64,000 nucleotides of DNA from Bacteroidales bacterium. GTDB lineage: Bacteria; Bacteroidota; Bacteroidia; Bacteroidales; UBA932. The stretch lies in NCBI GenBank assembly GCA_017617035.1, contig JAFZWV010000013.1, positions 42,277-106,276 on the forward strand, given 5' to 3'. This document shows positions 26,311 to 35,432 of this stretch, in pieces (the first letter of the stretch is position 1; every line of letters starts with the position of its first letter). Below the pieces are notes generated by a model. That model was given only the letters and a program-made list of their open reading frames with translations. It was not told the origin of the DNA and made no database searches. Position numbers and translations under genes: made by a program.

Positions 26311-26550
26311 CTAATGTTTGTTATAAAGCTGGCAGCCTTCACAGGCTTCCGTATAATTGCCGTCGCACTTAACGCGCTTAGAGTGCAATTCGGCATCAAC
26401 GTCCTTGAAGCAGCGTATCCCGCGCTTTTGCATCTCGGGGTTGGAGCCCACGTCGTACTTCGGGAACTCGCCGCCCTCCTTCAGAAGGTAGACGCACATC
26501 CCGAGGATGCCGAGGCCCAGCACTATCGCTGCTGCAAGGAAGGTTGTCAT
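26311..26550 (-). CDS. Small single-span membrane protein with a Cys-rich tail
   Basis: 79 residues. One N-terminal membrane helix (TTFLAAAIVLGLGILGMCVY) is followed by a soluble tail with four cysteines in the last 35 residues (CFKDVDAE ... VKCDGNYTEACEGCQLY). The cysteine pattern suggests metal or Fe-S binding, or disulfides. The start codon overlaps the prs stop codon (ATGA), so it is translated with prs. I do not recognise the family. Confidence 0.7.
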   Translation of the reverse strand: MTTFLAAAIVLGLGILGMCVYLLKEGGEFPKYDVGSNPEMQKRGIRCFKDVDAELHSKRVKCDGNYTEACEGCQLYNKH

Positions 26551-27506
26551 TTATCGAATTCGGGGCTGATTGGTTCGTAGTTGTAGACCTTGTCGATAAT
26601 GGAGGCAAATACGGCCGCCATGGACAGGATCTTGATTTTCGGGTCGCCGGCCAGCTCCGGGTGAGGGATGGTGTCGGTGATGAAGACCTCCTGCAGGGAG
26701 GAGTCGTGGATGCGCTGGACCGCATCGCCGCTGAGCATGCCGTGGGTAGCGCAGGCCCTGACGCTGAGAGCGCCCATGTCCATAAGCACGTCGGCTGCCT
26801 TGCAAAGGGTTCCGGCGGTGTCGATCATGTCGTCGATGATGACGATGTTCTTGCCCTCGACTTCGCCGATAGCGGTGATGCTGCCGACGACATTGGCCTT
26901 GACGCGGACTTTGTGGCAGATAATCACCGGGGTGCCGAGCGCCTTCGAATAGAGGTTGGCCTTCTTAGCTCCGCCCATGTCGGGGGCCGCAATCGCCAGG
27001 TCCTTAATCTTCATTTTGCGGAGCATGGGCAGGAACACCCATGATCCGGAGACATGGTCGACCGGGATATCGAAGAAGCCCTGGATCTGGTCGGCATGGA
27101 GGTCGCAGGTCATCACACGGTCTGCACCGGCGGCGGTGAGCAGGTTCGCGACCAACTTGGCACCGATGGCTACGCGCGGACGATCCTTGCGATCCTGACG
27201 AGCCCATCCGAAATACGGAATCACGGCAACTACTGTGTCGGCGGAAGCGCGCTTGGCCGCATCGATTGCGAGAAGCAACTCCATGAGATTGTCTGCCGGC
27301 GGAATCGTAGACTGGATGATGTAGACGGAAGCGCCGCGCACGCTCTCATTGTACTGGGGCTGGAACTCACCGTCGCTGAAACGCGTTACCGTCATATCGC
27401 CGATATGATAGGGGCGCTCGTTGTTGTCGGGACGGTCGATTTTGTTCAACTCCTCAATGACTCTGCAGGCGAAGTCTTTCGAAGCATCGCATGCGAACAA
27501 CTCCAT
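26547..27506 (-). CDS. prs: Ribose-phosphate pyrophosphokinase
   Basis: 319 residues from MELFACDASKDFACRVIEEL. It makes PRPP from ribose-5-phosphate and ATP for nucleotide, His and Trp synthesis. The PRPP-binding loop is seen as NIVIIDDMIDTAGTLCKAAD and the ATP/regulatory flexible-loop region as FGWARQDRKDRPR. The start was placed at 27506 to give the standard N-terminal strand. It lies 22 bp after engB. Confidence 0.95.
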   Translation of the reverse strand: MELFACDASKDFACRVIEELNKIDRPDNNERPYHIGDMTVTRFSDGEFQPQYNESVRGASVYIIQSTIPPADNLMELLLAIDAAKRASADTVVAVIPYFGWARQDRKDRPRVAIGAKLVANLLTAAGADRVMTCDLHADQIQGFFDIPVDHVSGSWVFLPMLRKMKIKDLAIAAPDMGGAKKANLYSKALGTPVIICHKVRVKANVVGSITAIGEVEGKNIVIIDDMIDTAGTLCKAADVLMDMGALSVRACATHGMLSGDAVQRIHDSSLQEVFITDTIPHPELAGDPKIKILSMAAVFASIIDKVYNYEPISPEFDK

Positions 27507-27528
27507 TCTGTGATTGTGTTGCATAGGG

Positions 27529-28125
27529 CTACAATGATTTCAATATGTTGTCGATATAATCCAGTATCTCTTCGCGTCCTGCGCCGGACTGGGCTGAACT
27601 CTCGAACATCGGAGGCATCTCTTCCCATTCTTGCGACAGAATTTCTTTATCCTTTTCTATCTGGGCCTTCAGAACGTTGGGGCCGGACTTGTCTCCTTTG
27701 GTGAAGATGATTCCGAACGGGATTCCGTTTGCACCAAGTTCGCGGATGAAGTCCTGATCGATTCTGGTGATGTCGTGGCGGCTGTCGACCAACACGAATA
27801 GCATCACAAGTTCCTCACTTCCAAGGATATAGTCGTTGATTACTTCTTTGATGGCGTCGCGGCCTTTCTGATTCAGCTTTGCGTATCCATATCCGGGAAG
27901 ATCCACCAGATACCACTCGTCGTTGATAAGGAAATGATTGACGAGTTTAGTCTTTCCGGGGGTGGAGGAGGTCATCGCCAGACGGCCGTTGCGGCAGAGC
28001 ATGTTGATCAGGCTGCTCTTGCCGACATTACTCCTGCCGATAAAAGCAAATTCCGGCAGCTTCCTCTGAGGCTTTCCCGCCACTCTGGTGCTGCTTCCGG
28101 CAAATGTTGCGCTGACTATTTTCAT
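27529..28125 (-). CDS. engB: Ribosome biogenesis GTP-binding protein EngB (YihA/YsxC)
   Basis: 198 residues from MKIVSATFAGSSTRVAG. P-loop GRSNVGKSS, G3 DLPGYG and G4 TKGDK motifs identify the TrmE-Era-EngA-EngB superfamily member needed for 50S assembly. An in-frame extension upstream to 28236 would translate the REP module and cross the promoter; I reject it. Promoter at 28143-28173. Confidence 0.95.
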   Translation of the reverse strand: MKIVSATFAGSSTRVAGKPQRKLPEFAFIGRSNVGKSSLINMLCRNGRLAMTSSTPGKTKLVNHFLINDEWYLVDLPGYGYAKLNQKGRDAIKEVINDYILGSEELVMLFVLVDSRHDITRIDQDFIRELGANGIPFGIIFTKGDKSGPNVLKAQIEKDKEILSQEWEEMPPMFESSAQSGAGREEILDYIDNILKSL

Positions 28126-28142
28126 GATTTCTAACCGCAATA

Positions 28143-28173
28143 CAAATATAAGTATTTTTCGGCAAAGGCGAAA
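28143..28173 (-). promoter_or_regulatory. Promoter for engB-prs-der
   Basis: On the minus strand TTTC (28170-28173, one mismatch to TTTG) is followed after 19 bp by a perfect -7 box TATATTTG (28143-28150). It lies 17 bp before the engB ATG and directly downstream of the REP module, which separates it from the sensor kinase gene. Confidence 0.65.
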
Positions 28174-28177
28174 TAAT

Positions 28178-28254
28178 CCACAGGGTGGGCCCAAAAACGG
28201 CTTACCCTGTGACTTTTTTCCACAGGGTGCGGGCAAAAATGGCTTACCCTGTGG
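28178..28254 (-). repeat. Two-hairpin REP-like module, copy 3 (inverted relative to copies 1 and 2)
   Basis: Stems CCACAGGGT/ACCCTGTG at 178-186/204-211 and 220-228/246-254. Read on the minus strand it is identical to copy 2 over 77 bp. It sits 2 bp after the stop codon of the sensor kinase and 4 bp upstream of the engB -33 box. Confidence 0.9.
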
Positions 28255-28256
28255 AA

Positions 28257-31200
28257 TTAAGCCTCAGTTTTCGGATAGCGGATAGTGAAGCAGGCGCCGC
28301 CGAGCTTGAAGCTGCGCGAGTAGTCGATCTCGGCGCCGCACCTCTCGAGAATGCTCTTGCAGATGGACAGGCCGAGGCCGCTGCCGCTGCTCTTGGTGGT
28401 GAACTTCGGAGTGAAGAGCTTAGGCATATTCTCTTCGGGAACTCCCGGGCCGTTGTCTTCAAAGACTATTTCGTAGAAACCGGGGTCGGTGCCGTTTCTC
28501 AAAGAGACCAGCACCTTCGCGCCGGAGATACCCTCGCAGGCCTGAACCGCATTATTCAGCAAGTTGACGAAAACGCGCACCAACTGAGGACGGGGTCCGC
28601 GAATAGTAACACCCGGCAATCCGAGATATTCGAACTCGACTCCGGGACGGGTATCATATAGATCTATCTCGTCGCGCAACAACTCATCCAGTTTTATCTC
28701 AACAGGTTCCTCGGAATATAGCTTTGCGAAATCTGAGAACTGGTTAGCGGTTTCTGTCAAAACATCGATATGATCCAGCAGAATGGTCGCCATATCGTCG
28801 AACTTGGTCTGCCAGCTCGGGTCGCCGTTGGCCTTGAGCCTCTGGATGCGCTGAATCTGAAGACGCATCGGCGTCAAAGGATTCTTGATCTCATGGGCGA
28901 CGTTGCGGGCCATCTCGCTCCATGCCTTGTCGCGCTCGGCCTGGGCCAGAGCCTTGGTCGAAGCGGTAAGGTCGGAGACCATTCGGTTGTAGGACTGCAC
29001 GAGCGAAGAGATTTCGTCCTGCCTGTCGTAGGAGATGTACTCGAGGCGGTCGACACCGCCGGCCTCCATCTTGCGGCTCATCTCCGAGATGGGCCGGAAG
29101 GTCCTGTCGACCGCGTAGGAGATCAGGGCAAGCGACAGGAGCAGCAGGATGAAGAACACTATCACGATGCTGATCGTATGGGTAGCGGCGTCCAGCTGGA
29201 AGTCGTAGCTGCGCTCCATGTACGGCGAAGCGAAGATGGCCAGGATATTGCCGTCTGCGCCCATGACCGGGGCGTACATGGTGTAAATCCAGCGCGTCCC
29301 GTATTTCTCGCGCTGAATGTAGTGGCCCTCGCTCAGGTACATGATATGGTAGTACGCCGTTTCATTTAGGCGGCTGCCGAGAACCATCTTTTCAAAAAGC
29401 TCGGGCGAGGTTGACATCAGGATTCGACCGTCCGGGCGGAAAATGGAGATGTCCGAGCCTGTATTGTCGGACACGCGGCGGATAAGGGCCAGGGTCTCAC
29501 GCGAGAACAGGGCGTCGCCGGAGCTGTAGCTGCGCAGGCCGGCCTGGAGCATGGTGCGGATGGAGTTGGTCTTGTCCGACATCATGGTGCGGGCATTGGC
29601 TTCGTTTCGACCGAAGACGAAGGTGACGCTGAAGGTGACCAGAACGGCCATGGTCGCGGTAAGGGAGACCGTGGTCAGGATTGTTATCGTCTTCTTGAAA
29701 GAGTTCGGGGCCAGGGGCGTACGGTTCGCGGGCCTGCCGGAGAAGATGCTGGCGAACAGGAAGAACACCAGGGTCACCAGCGCCAGCGCGAGCAGGTTCG
29801 AGTCCACGTTCTTGTACTGCCGCGAGATGATAATGATCTCGTCTTCCGAGACCTGGTTCACGAAGTGAAGGTAGCCGTCGGAAACATAGTCGGTCTCCTG
29901 CAGCGCCCGGAAAGAAGCCAGACGCTCGGGGGTGAGACGGGTCGGGTAAGCGTAGTTGCCCTTGAGGTACTGGCGCTCACGGCCTTTGTATTTAGCGTAG
30001 GAGTAGCGCCATGGTATTTCGTCCGTCCTGCCAAGGCCCAGCACCGAAGAGAGCGAACGGCCCGCATCGCCCGACTTGGGCTCGATGCTGACGTAGATCG
30101 TATTCTGGCCCTGGTCTTCCAGGTAGTATTGGAAGGCACCGACATAACGGCTGCGCTGGCCGGCAAGCGGCGCATAGAAGAAGTGCGAGTTCTGGTCGAT
30201 GCGGGTGCCGGACTCCAGGCCAAGGCCGTCGGAGTCGCCACCTATCTGCACCTTGAGGTCGTAGTCGGACAGGACGCGGTAGAGGTAGTTGTCGATAATG
30301 CGCTCACGGGCGATCTGGACATTGTCTTCCGAGCCCGAAGCACGGCTGAGCACTTCGTCGGCGGCTATCTGGCCCTCGGCCTTCTTGAGCTGCTCTTCAA
30401 CGGCATTATCGCGGTCGTTGGCCAGGTTCTCTGCCCATGACGACGCGATCAACTGCTCCCGCTCGAAGCCCATGGAGGTGGTGACCAGCACCAGGTAGAG
30501 AGCCAATACGAGCGACCCGATCACACGGCCTGGAACCGAGAAGATATCGACCCTACGGCCCTGGCGGCTTAGCGCCGGCATCAGCAGGACCGCCAGGAGC
30601 ATGGTTGAAACCAGCATCAGGAGGAAGGTCGCCATCACGGCCGCGGACTCCCAGCTGAGCAGGTCGAGCTTCGTCAGGTCGAGGCTGATGTGTGTATAAA
30701 CAAAGACCTTGTAGAGTTCGATATAGGAGAATACGAAGATGCCAAGGATTGCCACCATATCAATAATGGCGGCTATGATTTTGGACGCTTTACGCTTGAA
30801 ACTGGCCCAGATGCTTTCGCGGCACAGATACAGACACAGCGATATCATGAAGGTGATCAGGTTGATCACCAGGATGATCGAAATCTGATCGAGTTCGCCG
30901 TCGGCGAGCGGGCACCATTTGGCCAGGGCTATGGTCGGCAGCAGGAGCAGGCCTATGGAGGCCAGCGAGCCGCGGACGCTTGGCGACGATTTAAGGCGAA
31001 TGATTATGCCCAGGGCGAACAGCAAGAACGCGGTCCAAGCGAGATGGGCCGGGAGTTTGCTTCGCACCGGCAGCGACTCGTAGACCACCTTGAAAACGGG
31101 CTGACCGGCATATGAAACGCCGGTTCCGTCGGGGGTGTGGAGATTACGTATGGAGTAGCCTTCCTGAAGACGGAGTTTGTCGTTATCGTCGAGCTTCAAA

Positions 31201-31655
31201 CCCACGACAACCGTCACGAGTCCTCTGTCTATCCTCTTCACCAGATAGCTCTCCTGCTGGTTGAGCTTCATGTAGGTGTAGTAGGAATTGAGGTCGACGA
31301 ACGGGGTCTGTATAATTCCACGGCGGCGGGTGCGGGATACATAGGCTCTGCGGACTATGTCGTCGTTACTGACCGGGAACTGGTTTGTCCATGATTGAAG
31401 ACGGTCGTTGACATAGCGGTACACGACCATGTCGCCGGGCAGTTTCCCAAGCTGCATCCACTGGTCCGGAGCGCCCTCGAAAGCCTTCTCGGCAAAAGAG
31501 TCGAGGGTCTTGAGTCTGTGGGTCAGGACAGTTTCGACGCGATGCGCCGCATGTTTGGTGTCTCCCTTGGCCTTCGGGATAAACAGCGAGATGGCGAACA
31601 GCAAAAGTGCCGCGCCTATGAAGATGGCCGATACGAGTTTGCGACTTACTTTCAT
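28257..31655 (-). CDS. Large NtrY-like membrane sensor histidine kinase
   Basis: 1132 residues. An N-terminal membrane anchor and about six membrane spans in residues 1-400 are followed by an extracytoplasmic region of about 200 residues. Further spans near 620, 650 and 825 come next, then a HAMP linker. HisKA has the phospho-acceptor His921 in NVAHEIKNPLTPM. HATPase N and G boxes are NLLNNAVQA, EDNGPGVP and SGSGLGLSIC. The NPLTPM form of the H-box is that of NtrY-type kinases. Its likely partner is the NtrC-like regulator at 34284-35432 on the same strand. The start overlaps rlmH by 4 bp. Signal unknown. Confidence 0.9.
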   Translation of the reverse strand: MKVSRKLVSAIFIGAALLLFAISLFIPKAKGDTKHAAHRVETVLTHRLKTLDSFAEKAFEGAPDQWMQLGKLPGDMVVYRYVNDRLQSWTNQFPVSNDDIVRRAYVSRTRRRGIIQTPFVDLNSYYTYMKLNQQESYLVKRIDRGLVTVVVGLKLDDNDKLRLQEGYSIRNLHTPDGTGVSYAGQPVFKVVYESLPVRSKLPAHLAWTAFLLFALGIIIRLKSSPSVRGSLASIGLLLLPTIALAKWCPLADGELDQISIILVINLITFMISLCLYLCRESIWASFKRKASKIIAAIIDMVAILGIFVFSYIELYKVFVYTHISLDLTKLDLLSWESAAVMATFLLMLVSTMLLAVLLMPALSRQGRRVDIFSVPGRVIGSLVLALYLVLVTTSMGFEREQLIASSWAENLANDRDNAVEEQLKKAEGQIAADEVLSRASGSEDNVQIARERIIDNYLYRVLSDYDLKVQIGGDSDGLGLESGTRIDQNSHFFYAPLAGQRSRYVGAFQYYLEDQGQNTIYVSIEPKSGDAGRSLSSVLGLGRTDEIPWRYSYAKYKGRERQYLKGNYAYPTRLTPERLASFRALQETDYVSDGYLHFVNQVSEDEIIIISRQYKNVDSNLLALALVTLVFFLFASIFSGRPANRTPLAPNSFKKTITILTTVSLTATMAVLVTFSVTFVFGRNEANARTMMSDKTNSIRTMLQAGLRSYSSGDALFSRETLALIRRVSDNTGSDISIFRPDGRILMSTSPELFEKMVLGSRLNETAYYHIMYLSEGHYIQREKYGTRWIYTMYAPVMGADGNILAIFASPYMERSYDFQLDAATHTISIVIVFFILLLLSLALISYAVDRTFRPISEMSRKMEAGGVDRLEYISYDRQDEISSLVQSYNRMVSDLTASTKALAQAERDKAWSEMARNVAHEIKNPLTPMRLQIQRIQRLKANGDPSWQTKFDDMATILLDHIDVLTETANQFSDFAKLYSEEPVEIKLDELLRDEIDLYDTRPGVEFEYLGLPGVTIRGPRPQLVRVFVNLLNNAVQACEGISGAKVLVSLRNGTDPGFYEIVFEDNGPGVPEENMPKLFTPKFTTKSSGSGLGLSICKSILERCGAEIDYSRSFKLGGACFTIRYPKTEA

Positions 31656-32122
31656 TCGTGGTGGTACGACTCTCCCTTGAGGATGGTCAGAGCGCGGTAT
31701 AGCTGTTCAACAAAAATCGTGCGCACCATCTGGTGCGAAAAAGTCATCTTCGAAAGGGAGATCATTCCGCCTGCGCGATCGTAGACTTCCCTGCTGAATC
31801 CGTAGGCCCCGCCGATAACGAAAACGAGATCACGGCCGGCCTGAAATTTCCTTTGAAGCCAGTCGGCGAATTCCACCGAACGGAACTCCTTTCCGCGTTC
31901 ATCCAAAAGGATGAGGTCGTCGGAGTCTTTAAGGGCTTTCAGTATAAGCTTTCCCTCTGCCGATTTGATTTGGTCTTTCGAGAGAGAAGAGGCGTTTTTC
32001 AACTCCGGGATTTCGCGTATCTCAAAGGGTATATAGTGGAGAAGCCTGGAAGAATACACTTCCAGGCCTTCGGATACCCACTTGATGTCGGTTTTCCCGA
32101 CTGTAATAAGCGAAACTCGCAA
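31652..32122 (-). CDS. rlmH: 23S rRNA pseudouridine-1915 N3-methyltransferase RlmH
   Basis: 156 residues, the family length. SPOUT fold with the SAM-binding knot block FVIGGAYGFSREVYDRA and the C-terminal MTFSHQMVRTIFVEQLYRA. Methylates pseudouridine 1915 in helix 69. Gaps of 5 bp (to efp) and a 4 bp overlap (with the kinase) place it in one transcript. Confidence 0.96.
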   Translation of the reverse strand: MRVSLITVGKTDIKWVSEGLEVYSSRLLHYIPFEIREIPELKNASSLSKDQIKSAEGKLILKALKDSDDLILLDERGKEFRSVEFADWLQRKFQAGRDLVFVIGGAYGFSREVYDRAGGMISLSKMTFSHQMVRTIFVEQLYRALTILKGESYHHE

Positions 32123-32127
32123 CGGTT

Positions 32128-32694
32128 TTAGACTCTCTGGCCGTAGGTGCGGTCGGTAGTGTTGACCGTAATAGTGTCGCCCTGGTTGATGAAGAGAGGA
32201 ACCATGATCTTCGCACCTGTCTCGAGGGTGACCTCTTTAAGTGCGGAAGTAGTGGCGGTGTTTCCCTTGACTGCAGGCTCGGCATAGGTAACCTCGAGGG
32301 TCACATAGGTCGGGAGTTCGCAGGTGAGGCAGCGCTCTTCGTCGCCGGTGACGAACATCATTTCGACGTGCTGGCCTTCCTTCATAAGGTCGGAGTTCTC
32401 AACTACGTCGTGAGGCAGGGTGATCTGCTCGTAAGTCTCTTCATGCATGAAGTTGAACGCCTCGCCGTCGTCGTAGAGGAACTGGTAGGGACGGCGCTCG
32501 ACTTCGATAGTCTCAATCTTTGCGCCGGCGGTGAAGGTATTCTCCAGAATACGGCCGTTCTCCAGATTGCGGAGCTTGGTCTTCACGAAAGCGGGGCCCT
32601 TGCCAGGCTTTACGTGCTGGAACCATACGATCATACACGGTTTGTCGTTGTACTTCAGATAAAGTCCGTTTTTGAAATCAGCTGTTGTTGCCAT
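32128..32694 (-). CDS. efp: Elongation factor P
   Basis: 188 residues, three beta-barrel domains. The tip loop is HVKPGKGPAFVK with Lys32, the residue that is modified in many bacteria. No epmA/epmB-type modification gene is nearby. EF-P relieves ribosome stalling at polyproline. It has its own -7 box at 32729-32736 overlapping the end of ispH. Confidence 0.97.
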   Translation of the reverse strand: MATTADFKNGLYLKYNDKPCMIVWFQHVKPGKGPAFVKTKLRNLENGRILENTFTAGAKIETIEVERRPYQFLYDDGEAFNFMHEETYEQITLPHDVVENSDLMKEGQHVEMMFVTGDEERCLTCELPTYVTLEVTYAEPAVKGNTATTSALKEVTLETGAKIMVPLFINQGDTITVNTTDRTYGQRV

Positions 32695-32728
32695 ATATGT
32701 AATGTGTTATTAGTATTTCTAAAACGTG

Positions 32729-32736
32729 CAAATATA
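32729..32736 (-). promoter_or_regulatory. Candidate -7 box for efp
   Basis: TATATTTG on the minus strand, 34 bp before the efp ATG and next to the ispH stop codon. No TTTG -33 box at 19-21 bp, so only a half match. Confidence 0.45.
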
Positions 32737-33597
32737 CTAAAAATCGGAAATAAACTCAGCAACCTGTTCAAGCAGCCAGCGCGGAGTGCTGGTTGCTCCG
32801 CTGACGCCAACCGTGTCGCCGTCGCGGAACCATTCAGGACGTATGTCTGCGACTCCGCCGACCACGAAGGTGCGGGGGTTGACCGAGCGGCAAAGGTCGC
32901 TCAGCACGCGACCGTTCGAACTGGCCTTGCCGGTCACGAACACTACGGCGTCGTGGGCGCGGGCAAACTCGGCGAGGTTGTCGTGGCGGGTTGCGACCTG
33001 GCGGCAGATGGTACGGTGGATGCGGAGCCCCGGTATTCCGCCGGCCAGCAACCCGCACACTTCCTTGTAGCCCACCGGGCTCATGGTCGTCTGCGAGAAA
33101 ATATCGGCTCCCGCGGAGGGGCCATCCTGCAGCGACAGCAGGTCGCGCGCCTGGTCCATGTTCTCAACGACCCAGACGCGGCCGCGCGCGTTCCCGACCA
33201 GGCCGATGACCTCGGGATGGCCTTTCTTACCGTAGATGATGACGTCGCCCGGCGCGGCCGCGATCTTGCGCTGGATGCCAAGCACCACCGGGCACGTGCA
33301 GTCGATGATCTCGAAACCCAGACGGCGCAGGGTCGCGGATGTTTTGGGGGCTTCGCCATGGGCACGAATGATCACCGTCCTGCCCTCGCCACCCATCTGC
33401 TCCAATTCGGCCGCGCTGACAGGCTCGAGCCCAAGGGAGGCAAGGCGGTCGAGTTCGGATTCATTGTGGACCACGGGGCCCAGCGAATAGAGGGTGGTGC
33501 CGGGATGCGCGGCGAGGAAGTCCTCCGCGCTGCCTATGGCCCGGATCACTCCGCCGCAGAAACCGCCGCTGCCGTCGATCTCGACCTTTTTAATCAT
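32737..33597 (-). CDS. ispH: 4-hydroxy-3-methylbut-2-enyl diphosphate reductase
   Basis: 286 residues. Last step of the MEP isoprenoid pathway, making IPP and DMAPP. The three [4Fe-4S] cysteines are Cys14 (GGFCGGVIRA), Cys102 (CTCPVV) and Cys198 (HRTICRQVATR). The substrate His motif GPVVHNESELDRL is present. The start overlaps cmk by 8 bp. Confidence 0.96.
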   Translation of the reverse strand: MIKKVEIDGSGGFCGGVIRAIGSAEDFLAAHPGTTLYSLGPVVHNESELDRLASLGLEPVSAAELEQMGGEGRTVIIRAHGEAPKTSATLRRLGFEIIDCTCPVVLGIQRKIAAAPGDVIIYGKKGHPEVIGLVGNARGRVWVVENMDQARDLLSLQDGPSAGADIFSQTTMSPVGYKEVCGLLAGGIPGLRIHRTICRQVATRHDNLAEFARAHDAVVFVTGKASSNGRVLSDLCRSVNPRTFVVGGVADIRPEWFRDGDTVGVSGATSTPRWLLEQVAEFISDF

Positions 33598-34279
33598 CGT
33601 AGAGATTGAACTTTCCCTTGATCAGGCCCTTGACCCAGGCGATTTCCTCGCTTATGGTCATGTTGGAGTTGTCCAGAATGAAAGCGTCGGCCGCACGGCT
33701 AAGGGGCGAAGTCTCGCGATGCGAGTCGATATAGTCGCGCTGGCGAAGGTTCTCCTTCACCTCCTCCATGACCGGGTTCTCGCCCTTCATCACCAACTCG
33801 TCGAAGCGGCGCTGGGCGCGAACGTCTTCGGCCGCCGTCATGAAGATCTTGATTTCGGCGTTGGGGAACACGGTCGTGCCGATGTCGCGGCCGTCCATGA
33901 TTACGCGCCCGCCCTTCGCGAGTTCGTGGAGCTTAGCGTCCACAAAACGGCGCACATAAGGGACGGCCGCGATAGGGCTGACCTGGCTGGAAACCTCCAT
34001 CGTGCGGATTTCCTTCTCGATGCAGCGCTCCCCGATAAAGGTCCTGTTGTCCGTAGCGAACCAGAGGTCCAGGCCCTGGAGAGCCGCTTCAAGCGCAGGA
34101 TTGATGACGTTTGACTTGTCGATGAAACGTTCTTCCTGGGCGAAGAGGGTTACTCCGCGGTACAGGGCGCCTGAATCGAGATACAGAAGTCCGAGTTCCT
34201 TGGCGAGGATCTTTGCGAACGAGCTCTTTCCGGTAGAGGAATAGCCGTCGATGGCGATGATGATATCGGGTATGTTCAT
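33590..34279 (-). CDS. cmk: Cytidylate kinase
   Basis: 229 residues from MNIPDIIIAIDGYSSTGKSS, with P-loop GYSSTGKSS. The CMP-binding and lid blocks DSGALYRGVTLFA and MDGRDIGTTVFP are diagnostic. Phosphorylates CMP and dCMP. It lies 4 bp after the regulator gene and overlaps ispH by 8 bp. Confidence 0.96.
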   Translation of the reverse strand: MNIPDIIIAIDGYSSTGKSSFAKILAKELGLLYLDSGALYRGVTLFAQEERFIDKSNVINPALEAALQGLDLWFATDNRTFIGERCIEKEIRTMEVSSQVSPIAAVPYVRRFVDAKLHELAKGGRVIMDGRDIGTTVFPNAEIKIFMTAAEDVRAQRRFDELVMKGENPVMEEVKENLRQRDYIDSHRETSPLSRAADAFILDNSNMTISEEIAWVKGLIKGKFNLYDD

Positions 34280-34283
34280 AGCG

Positions 34284-35432
34284 TTATACGTAGTCTTGGA
34301 CATTGGCGACCGAAATCACTTCGTCGCCGAGGATGAGCAGACGCTCAACCACATTTCTGAGTTCGCGGATGTTGCCCTTCCACGAACGCTCCTGCAGGGT
34401 CTTTACGGCCTCGGGGCTGAAACTCTTGCGGGGCATGGCGGTTTCCGCGCAAATCTGCTCCACGAAATAATCCACCAGCAGGGGGATGTCTTCCTTGCGC
34501 TCATCCAGCGAAGGGACCTTGATGACTATCACGCTCAGGCGGTGATAGAGGTCCTCACGGAAACGGCCTTCGGCAATCTCCTTGGTCAGGTCTTTATTGG
34601 TTGCCGCTATCACACGGACGTCGACCTTGATGTCGGCGTCGCTACCAACGCGGCTGAGTTTGTTTTCCTGGAGTACTCGCAAGACCTTGGCCTGGGCCGC
34701 CAACGACATGTCTCCGATCTCGTCGAGAAACAGAGTCCCGCCGTCGGCCTGCTCAAACTTTCCTTTGTGCTGCTTGATGGCAGAGGTAAAGGAGCCTTTT
34801 TCATGGCCGAAGAGTTCGCTCTCGATAAGTTCGGAAGGGATTGCAGCGCAGTTCACCTCGATGTACGGGGCGGCGGCGCGGTCGCTCTGCGCGTGAAGGC
34901 TCCGGGCCACGAGCTCCTTTCCGGAGCCGTTGGGTCCCTCAATCAGGACGCGAGCCGGCGTCGCCGCCACCTTCGCGACTATGTCCCTGATATGCTGCAT
35001 GGGCGCCGACTCCCCTATCATCCTCGCCGCTCCGAAGACCTTCTTCTTCAACACCTTGTTCTGGGTGGCGAGAGTAGCCTTGTCGGTGGCGTTTTTGATG
35101 GTGATAAGGATGCGGTTAAGGTCGAGCGGCTTCTCGATGAAATCGAACGCGCCCTTCTTGATGCAGTCGACTGCAGTTCCAATATCGGCATGGCCGGAGA
35201 TCATCACTATCGCGCTGTCGACCTCCTCCTCAGCGAGCTTGGCCAGCACTTCAGTGCCGTCCATAACGGGCATCTTGATGTCGCAGAAAATGACGTCGTA
35301 GTGGACCGCGGTCGCGGCCTTCATTCCTTCGGCGCCGTCTTCGGCGACCTCGACCTCATAGCCTTCGTCGGAAAGGATCTCGCGCAGCGAATTGCGTATC
35401 GAGCGCTCGTCGTCTATTATAAGGATTTTCAT
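34284..35432 (-). CDS. NtrC-family response regulator lacking a C-terminal HTH
   Basis: 382 residues. Receiver domain with phospho-acceptor Asp51 (VIFCDIKMP), then an AAA+ sigma-54 activation domain: Walker A GPNGSGKE at 166-173, Walker B FLDEIGD near 235-241. The sigma-54 contact loop reads GSFTSA (213-218) instead of GAFTGA. The protein stops about 20 residues after the AAA+ domain (NVQDYV), where other NtrC proteins continue with a Fis-type HTH. It probably partners the NtrY-like kinase at 28257. It overlaps lptB by 4 bp. Confidence 0.9.
   Translation of the reverse strand: MKILIIDDERSIRNSLREILSDEGYEVEVAEDGAEGMKAATAVHYDVIFCDIKMPVMDGTEVLAKLAEEEVDSAIVMISGHADIGTAVDCIKKGAFDFIEKPLDLNRILITIKNATDKATLATQNKVLKKKVFGAARMIGESAPMQHIRDIVAKVAATPARVLIEGPNGSGKELVARSLHAQSDRAAAPYIEVNCAAIPSELIESELFGHEKGSFTSAIKQHKGKFEQADGGTLFLDEIGDMSLAAQAKVLRVLQENKLSRVGSDADIKVDVRVIAATNKDLTKEIAEGRFREDLYHRLSVIVIKVPSLDERKEDIPLLVDYFVEQICAETAMPRKSFSPEAVKTLQERSWKGNIRELRNVVERLLILGDEVISVANVQDYV

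Noticed and set aside
28126-28236. N-terminal extension of EngB
   Set aside because: The extension would translate the REP module and the promoter; the conserved family start is MKIVSATFAG at 28125.
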